The position numbers were made by a program, and so were the translations under genes. A stretch of 9,340 nt of DNA from Bacteroidales bacterium (GTDB taxonomy: Bacteria > Bacteroidota > Bacteroidia > Bacteroidales > UBA7960): NCBI GenBank assembly GCA_003555385.1, contig PWHO01000299.1:1-9340 (forward strand). Direction: 5' to 3'. The notes under the pieces are model-generated. The model saw only the letters and a program-made list of their open reading frames with translations. It made no database searches and was not told where the DNA came from. Positions 9,101-9,340 of the stretch are shown piece by piece; the first letter of the stretch is position 1, and each line of letters starts with the position of its first letter.

Positions 9101-9279
9101 CGGTTACCATTGAAGACTACGAAGAATCGTCAGATAGCTTCACGGTAGCCGGTGAGGATCTTCCTGTTGATGTCACGATGGTACCTGATCTGGTGCCCAC
9201 CCACACGGTCACCTTTACAGTGGAGGATGATGAAGAGAATCCGCTGGAGGGAGCGACGGTAACGGTTGATGGTGATTAG
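1..9279 (+). CDS. Giant acidic RTX/S-layer-like surface protein, 5' partial, ending at an in-frame TAG
   Basis: One uninterrupted frame of 3,092 codons before the stop. The frame is open from base 1 (DDGSHDEALF...), so the gene starts upstream. The GTG at 46 has no Shine-Dalgarno-like sequence before it and lies inside a conserved segment, so I do not take it as the start. The protein is rich in Asp, Glu, Asn, Gly, Thr and beta-strand-like patterns. I find three cysteines (codons at 400, 3169, 4972) and no hydrophobic membrane segment. In order it holds an Asn-Asp linker, degenerate RTX calcium-binding repeats, a large tandem duplication, two CARDB-like domains, a type-I-secretion-like module and carboxypeptidase-regulatory-like repeats. 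These families occur in secreted or cell-surface proteins, so the likely role is a surface layer or adhesin outside the cell; this is inference. The TAG sits inside a repeat that continues beyond it, so the gene may be truncated, read through or misassembled here. No named gene is recognised. Confidence 0.85.
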   Translation, partial: DDGSHDEALFQNKLEVANYFTNNLDDTAYDREDIPDVRTVLSAVNVEADSVDAAKSQIDLWYEAKNDNDNDNDDNDNDNDNDNDNDNDDLPDAPTPDNTFTLTHINPDVETWSEVDTTLLWGEQGNHEASINACTMLTFLEELVGSELIDWSIIGVDEHGIVGPDDQGIFRKEIEKFNNVRTEEIDEVTDVYSFEDIDRDEEEIKDVYELDGDEIYEFIDGSYYRIIDQSKHTETDESTLWKFIYEDEEGETQTTVFTATKYYMDFVKQMLWGDPDNDYKGGLLFDEDGNIRLWEYTEADVTTEISYYAPILTPDVSNGLLEEGGLTSDANNLIVAARPELLHGAYIDGGGGYNSLEVDMKGVFAQPYQLLNIQEINVQNMANIYNWEYWSVRQEYEDRYNDQYANRDKYDDTTHTVTENYPFPLPANWDQFDTATYSILDVSRAFHLEKLVVNESDYFENDLGTMGELTITGIRNGVTTRLEGGFSENVNLHYGRGITDAVYLELNLGNTDSWSLNVAHNHNVLNLDSVQGENWFESGFFGGNLTQLNITGDAALYIEQPLGGFHGGRTANIDASANTGGVQLSMSGHDDIHFIGTDNDDRFEVDNGEDVVIDSGAGDNVYFVSAEDIAITGGNGDNIYVVEGEVIDITAGDGDNFFMLSGSDVSNVYTGEGVATGDGAVLTIHAGGGENMIQFGNDVAVPFVDLAGNIGNFGNTGLTAMDGSVITGENITMFVRQDTDLARADFDNADIESITIDTAMELTLTYDQFMDLGADIFEGYQGGGHLAQNLKFVNIIVSEDADLGDMGLENIAPEVKLNFFIEQGVTLTMTAEQLHTYLGPNAITLGNNWATGESPGKVVINDAGYNFDPYSNAFVDHPEIGYGWGGQIVDAWGNRENVEVNRDADGWDRPSADEYSDIYLLDSSAEALEINANAFDSDDEYTLGQALTLLMVGDNDITFNVPVEFRQDNFSIDFSELEGALLGGGDMDYFTVANFHRITADANPDNWGQIVGYEDFVRINVELDGNVGTYADGLVSKNVEAFVVTDLNGADRDFFVCEDTQGLDYLGLQANMGFRIHFQNVAADVTFLMEGEGDAWTAKPTDDPDTSRIGTLEVTHDFLITENAVVVNMNNQGVTLPDDVPLRADGIIINNAEAVEVNISDGNAVIENIAGSALESVTLTSGDDVTLHLDGNAGSWEVLDASGVAGDAHLVITTSVDLSEVDMTGIDSIFIEEGQGLALTAEQVAAIGEANIEGEDYNTLNIVDLGDQAIDLDAIDVDNIGWISIVDGDIVTLDADTNLGRPDALIIQALESDTTLKLSEEQFQQLLKMGTMVDVAKDAKQDLATGEYYEGTLFINNLRDDLGDADGGTLDLGGVKVDNVVIELDNFNAAEDTSITNLGMDPAYPRPEARLEIIGENDITNVEGPDLFAPAKLEVHFAETGKLTLTAKQLSDFTKLDDVEFSKADGVDATIAITEYDGEVIYASLSAIYEEGIVFEGPGVWAWETQEEVDGVDIDVLNIFSDGNAANIVEEIDAEYLDPASFDKVLIDGDQDLTIQEPISGDLLNDNFVFDFSAMEDNLLGWEEAGYVTISDFNKITASADPDQWGEVIGNDAYTRLNVELTGNVADVPDLAEGLKSSGVDAYVVTDLNGADRDFRVCDNTKDLTLLGLQQNPGQTIHFHGVNWGVGFLLEGDGAANWDDRPKADGNPNESNIGSLVADYFWPGATADVTITNQGVTLGETSTGDDRPLIVEGIEINNAETVSITIEDGNAVIQSLAGTLGVDETFETVSLASDYDVTLWLDSDANEWETIDASDVDGTAALLITGIVDLSNTELVDVNEIIMQDGTEITLTFSQIQALDRFDVEEEGDEAILNIGNLGEELFRMADIDAPDGIELGTVTIVAEDEVTLHPDTDLTGATKVIVQEGTTLNLTAEQYNQIAGDENGVKIEVLGEEPEDVGKVNVTDLTQDDITYIDADDDLQVFDLTGIVAPDVADHLVHGTLSLDADKLTLGDFVLGLDAELANFALNAGTTDVTLTTAEQGHGRVILGDENTLILGFWHINTLVDFDKDPSDTDIREGIDAANWSADIDTVKILTTLVEHPAYGNNIEQILANLTSDIVVEIVEPEELDIPVPTTQREVVIEAGATVESGIVIDDLFQDEYGEAYRDITEVELTLEGNTEVEGTLNLSAQKGLADNGLEELRINSEGAGLNKLADIQADSNNLLDVWISANAEIEMGTIYFSSVEEAEEDEQITATLMLKGAAEKTIKALDTSDPYVDVLDIANVGGALNITGGSPGINAPNTQAINLSGSGDMKFGSPVLDDDDEPTGEYYPGIVGDELTEIYAATLSGDLDLGILAAISSTDFTFTSGSGETHLVLGHGVTLNADPDLEGDDEEPGWTFNMGSAADDSSITIMGDANFDRGALTIDLDGDVNIDGNVYLTGLDEIDLRDAMFFVDGADEDDEDDEADVLHITAESMGYDDIDGLLENAEDYFKGDGTVWAYDEDTPGGQIIWRDGMALRAPEFVDGEIQFVENDDFYADRAHLHFNLDLDTQDGGDVLDPDWFTLEMKGDNGWNELNTTAARISHMSDRILLDFDQIDLELNQADQSYTVDGVVFETYEALQEAFRLSFDQEEGSDNKLVGYDSKLQVEAFDNETINIPDGIPELVPEPAFFAIVDVDVDGQILQGEEATVNVTIENTGNLEGTQTVTLTVDGTDITLTEDVTLDGGDDTVVNFTFDTDALDLDDYTVIVTTEDDDETAGFSLDEIDESYTVLVDEIDAVEEGETVTVTGTVENTGEVAGNYDLVLSINGVELDTKEDFTVAVGEIEDFDFTDVELDGLEAGDYTVEVSYGPDAGTQDLVVEEGPPIVDNDELENYDENEPFDASADDFLFDIDASDDLVTAISNFSAGDTLSFSNTPTETPGDFNVTENDFGDGKAKIEMAGIEIWLLDLGEGNDFFNNAQSFVNIFGPGSLVIDGEPVQMSYTVTFTVEDDEENPLDGATVTVDGEDSVDTDENGVATFDLVDGDYDYTVTIEDYEESSDSFTVAGEDLPVDVTMVPDLVPTHTVTFTVEDDEENPLEGATVTVDGD
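196..267 (+). repeat. In-frame hexanucleotide tract (AACGAY)n coding an Asn-Asp linker
   Basis: Seventy-two bases made of four AACGAC units, one GAT, one AACGAC, six AACGAT units and a final GAT. It codes alternating Asn and Asp with two DD pairs. The unit length of six keeps the frame, so slippage would change linker length two residues at a time and not switch the gene off. The early units end in C and the later ones in T, which suggests at least two rounds of local expansion. In the protein it separates the N-terminal segment from the rest. A poly-Asn-Asp stretch is likely to be disordered and could bind cations. Confidence 0.9.
268..945 (+). other. Acidic segment of unknown fold with a low-GC core
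   Basis: After LPDAPTPDNTF comes a segment with a Cys (codon 400) and many Asp, Glu, Tyr and Ile residues. I do not recognise the fold. Bases 481-720 count to about 41% GC against about 60% in the flanking lines 301-360 and 2941-3000, and here the protein is dominated by Glu, Asp, Ile and Tyr. A DPDNDYKGG and a DEDGN stretch (about 823-873) resemble loose calcium-binding loops, but neither is a full EF-hand or RTX unit. The composition change suggests an inserted or separately acquired domain. Confidence 0.5.
946..1785 (+). other. Beta-strand-rich domain leading into RTX-like repeats
   Basis: The segment has alternating hydrophobic and polar residues and Asn/Asp/Gly turns (for example AYIDGGGGYNSLEVDM, LTQLNITGDAALYI and TANIDASANTGGVQLSM). 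This pattern, running into SGHDDIHFIGTDNDDRF, is what I expect just before hemolysin-type calcium-binding repeats in large bacterial beta-strand-repeat proteins. Within it, bases 1153-1245 code a Tyr/Trp- and charge-rich stretch (IYNWEYW, QEYEDRYNDQY, RDKYDD) that breaks the beta pattern and is probably a loop or insertion. No catalytic motif is seen. Confidence 0.5.
1786..2100 (+). repeat. Degenerate RTX-type calcium-binding repeats, 54-bp (18-residue) period
   Basis: GTDNDDRFEV (1786) is a typical entry to hemolysin-type repeats. It is followed by SGAGDNVYFV (1843), GGNGDNIYVV (1897) and AGDGDNFFML (1951), spaced exactly 54 bases apart, then a looser GGGENMIQFG. The classical RTX nonapeptide is GGxGxDxUx. 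Here each 18-residue unit keeps one G-x-G-D-N-aromatic/hydrophobic half, and the other half is an acidic, hydrophobic strand such as SAEDIAIT or EGEVIDIT. RTX repeats form calcium-bound beta-rolls outside the cell and usually mark type I secretion substrates. The divergence makes calcium binding likely but not certain. Confidence 0.65.
2170..2442 (+). repeat. Partial upstream copy (tail only) of the large repeat module
   Basis: The segment ITGENITMFVRQDTDL followed by SITIDTAMELTLTYDQF aligns with the ends of the two full modules: VDGDIVTLDADTNL then TLKLSEEQF (about 3862-3966), and AEDEVTLHPDTDL then TLNLTAEQY (about 5710-5811). A following strand (LKFVNIIVSEDADL) also resembles the sequence after the motif in copy 1. 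Only the last part of the module is present, so this looks like the remains of a third copy. The similarity is read by eye and weaker than that between the two full copies. Confidence 0.5.
2443..4290 (+). repeat. Large tandem module, copy 1 (about 616 residues)
   Basis: The module begins at VKLNFFIEQGVTLTMTAEQL and ends before the matching start of copy 2 at 4291. Markers shared with copy 2 in the same order: DNFSIDF (2902), a DANPDNWGQIVG stretch and NVEL.GNV, then VTDLNGADRDF (3133-3162), a Cys codon (3169), LGLQ.N, IHF, NNQGVTL, INNAEAV.V.I.DGNAVI, SVTL....DVTL.LD, LDASGV, GLALTAEQ (3706) and TLKLSEEQ (3943). The first and last markers are both 1,848 bases from their partners. The fold appears to be repeated beta strands; the function is unknown. 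No catalytic residues are evident. Confidence 0.8.
4291..5964 (+). repeat. Large tandem module, copy 2
   Basis: It starts at AKLEVHFAETGKLTLTAKQL and repeats the order of copy 1: DNFVFDF (4696), ASADPDQWGEVIG, NVELTGNV, VTDLNGADRDF (4936-4965), Cys codon 4972, LGLQQN, IHF, TNQGVTL, INNAETVSITIEDGNAVI, VSLASDYDVTLWLD, IDASDV, EITLTFSQIQ (5542) and TLNLTAEQ (5779). The offset to copy 1 varies from 1,794 to 1,848 bases, so there have been several in-frame insertions or deletions. Similarity is clear to about 5820 and fades by about 5964. Third codon positions differ widely from copy 1, which marks an old duplication. Confidence 0.8.
5965..8019 (+). other. Beta-rich region of unknown fold
   Basis: A long stretch of alternating strands and Gly/Asn/Asp turns, such as REVVIEAGATVESGIVI, TLEGNTEVEGTLNLSA, DIANVGGALNITGG, SSITIMGDANFDRGALTI and GDVNIDGNVYLTGLDEI. 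The rungs about 15-25 residues long suggest a beta-helix or beta-solenoid, but no family is recognised. An acidic cluster near 7375-7410 (DGADEDDEDDEADV) and a less regular, partly helical stretch at about 7411-8000 (LLENAEDYF, YEALQEAFRLSF) follow. The last part may be a linker domain before the CARDB-like repeats. Confidence 0.45.
8020..8310 (+). other. CARDB-like Ig-fold domain 1
   Basis: The segment FFAIVDVDVDG..ILQGEEATVNVTIENTGN, then TQTVTLTVDG and DYTVIVTTEDDD, has the usual CARDB layout: a first strand, G(E/D).(A/V)TV.VTI.NTGN, a second strand pair with VDG, and a final strand before the next domain. CARDB (cell adhesion related domain found in bacteria) is an Ig-like fold of about 95 residues common in secreted and surface proteins, usually as a spacer or adhesive unit. 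The assignment is by eye. It is followed directly by a second copy. Confidence 0.6.
8317..8604 (+). other. CARDB-like Ig-fold domain 2
   Basis: YTVLVDEIDAVEEGETVTVT, GTVENTGEVAGNYDLVLSIN and GLEAGDYTVEVSYGPD repeat the layout of domain 1: an E.G..V.V.G.(V/I).NTG core, a hydrophobic strand ending in a Gly turn, and a final GDYTVEV strand. The two domains are about 96-98 residues each and lie nearly end to end. They probably form rigid spacers that hold the preceding region away from the surface or from the C-terminal module. Confidence 0.6.
8620..8949 (+). other. Type-I-secretion-target-like module
   Basis: FDASADDFLFDIDASDDL, TAISNFSAGDTLSFSN, then GDGKAKIEMAGIEIWLLDLG and NIFGPGSLVIDG resemble the C-terminal module of many RTX proteins (D.F.FD...D.I..F..GD.L.F, followed by G.A.I...G..I.L). 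In such proteins this region often ends the polypeptide next to the secretion signal. Here more repeats follow it, so either it is internal or it works as a folded domain. The match is by pattern memory only. Confidence 0.4.
8959..9201 (+). repeat. Carboxypeptidase-regulatory-like repeat, unit 1 (81 residues, 243 bp)
   Basis: YTVTFTVEDDEENPLDGATV, then VDTDENGVATFDLVDGDYDY, TVTIEDYEESSDSFTVAG and PVDVTM match the CarboxypepD_reg / Cna-B-like pattern: (V)TFTV.D..G.P..GA.V.(V)..., T(D).(N/D)G.A.F.L..G.Y.YTV...GY. These beta-sandwich domains are usually in tandem in surface proteins. A short linker VPDLVPT joins it to unit 2. The first part is nearly identical in DNA to unit 2: the 38 bases at 8968-9005 equal 9211-9248, and 20 more at 9007-9026 equal 9250-9269. 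Confidence 0.7.
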
Positions 9280-9340
9280 CAAGTCACGGATGCCGACGGA
9301 CTGGCAGTCTTTGATTTGGAAGACGGTACCTATAACTACA
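9202..9340 (+). repeat. Carboxypeptidase-regulatory-like repeat, unit 2, interrupted by TAG and cut by the window end
   Basis: It begins HTVTFTVEDDEENPLEGATV, 243 bases after unit 1, then reaches VDGD, TAG, QVTDADGLAVFDLEDGTYNY. After the stop the same frame still encodes the expected TDADG and FDLEDGTY.Y of the family. One codon is missing between GGT and GAT relative to unit 1. The unit runs off the window. Confidence 0.75.
9280..9340 (+). pseudogene. Open in-frame continuation of the gene after the TAG
   Basis: Codons CAA GTC ACG GAT GCC GAC GGA and onward encode QVTDADGLAVFDLEDGTYNY, homologous to VDTDENGVATFDLVDGDYDY in unit 1. No start codon with a ribosome binding site is seen between the TAG and this sequence, so it is not a new gene. 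It is either the disabled 3' part of the gene, or part of the real product if the TAG is read through or is a sequencing error. Confidence 0.6.

Noticed and set aside
9280..9340. A new gene starting after the TAG
   Set aside because: There is no start codon with a binding site, and the frame continues the repeat that began before the stop.

Overview
The window is part of one very large gene on the + strand. The reading frame is already open at base 1 and has no stop until a TAG at 9277-9279. After that TAG the same frame stays open, and still encodes the same repeat family, to the end of the window. Both real ends of the gene therefore probably lie outside. I see no promoter, terminator, RNA gene, mobile element or second gene; all the DNA is coding. 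The visible product is about 3,090 residues: very acidic, rich in Asp, Asn and Gly, with only three cysteines and no transmembrane segment. It looks like a giant secreted calcium-binding surface protein of the RTX / S-layer-like / adhesin type, probably exported by a type I secretion system.

Organism: base composition judged by eye is mid-50s % GC. The architecture is a short segment often found beside DUF4214 domains, then degenerate RTX repeats, CARDB-like domains, a type-I-secretion-like module and carboxypeptidase-regulatory-like repeats. Such proteins are common in marine or sediment Desulfobacterota and other Gram-negative bacteria. The assignment is an inference from style, not from a marker gene.

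Layout: 1-195 end of an N-terminal domain; 196-267 an in-frame hexanucleotide tract coding an Asn-Asp linker; 268-945 an acidic unassigned segment with a low-GC core (about 481-720); 946-1785 a beta-strand-rich domain; 1786-2100 degenerate RTX-type repeats with an 18-residue period; 2170-2442 the tail of a large repeat; 2443-4290 and 4291 to about 5964 two tandem copies of a module of about 616 residues; about 5965-8019 further beta-rich, unassigned sequence; 8020-8604 two CARDB-like domains; 8620-8949 a type-I-secretion-target-like domain; 8959-9340 two 243-bp repeats of a carboxypeptidase-regulatory-like fold, the second interrupted by the TAG.

The most interesting points are the in-frame TAG inside a repeat that continues past it; the old 616-residue duplication, where an 11-residue motif and a cysteine are kept while the codons have drifted; the leftover third copy upstream; and the (AACGAY)n linker tract, which could change length without shifting frame.
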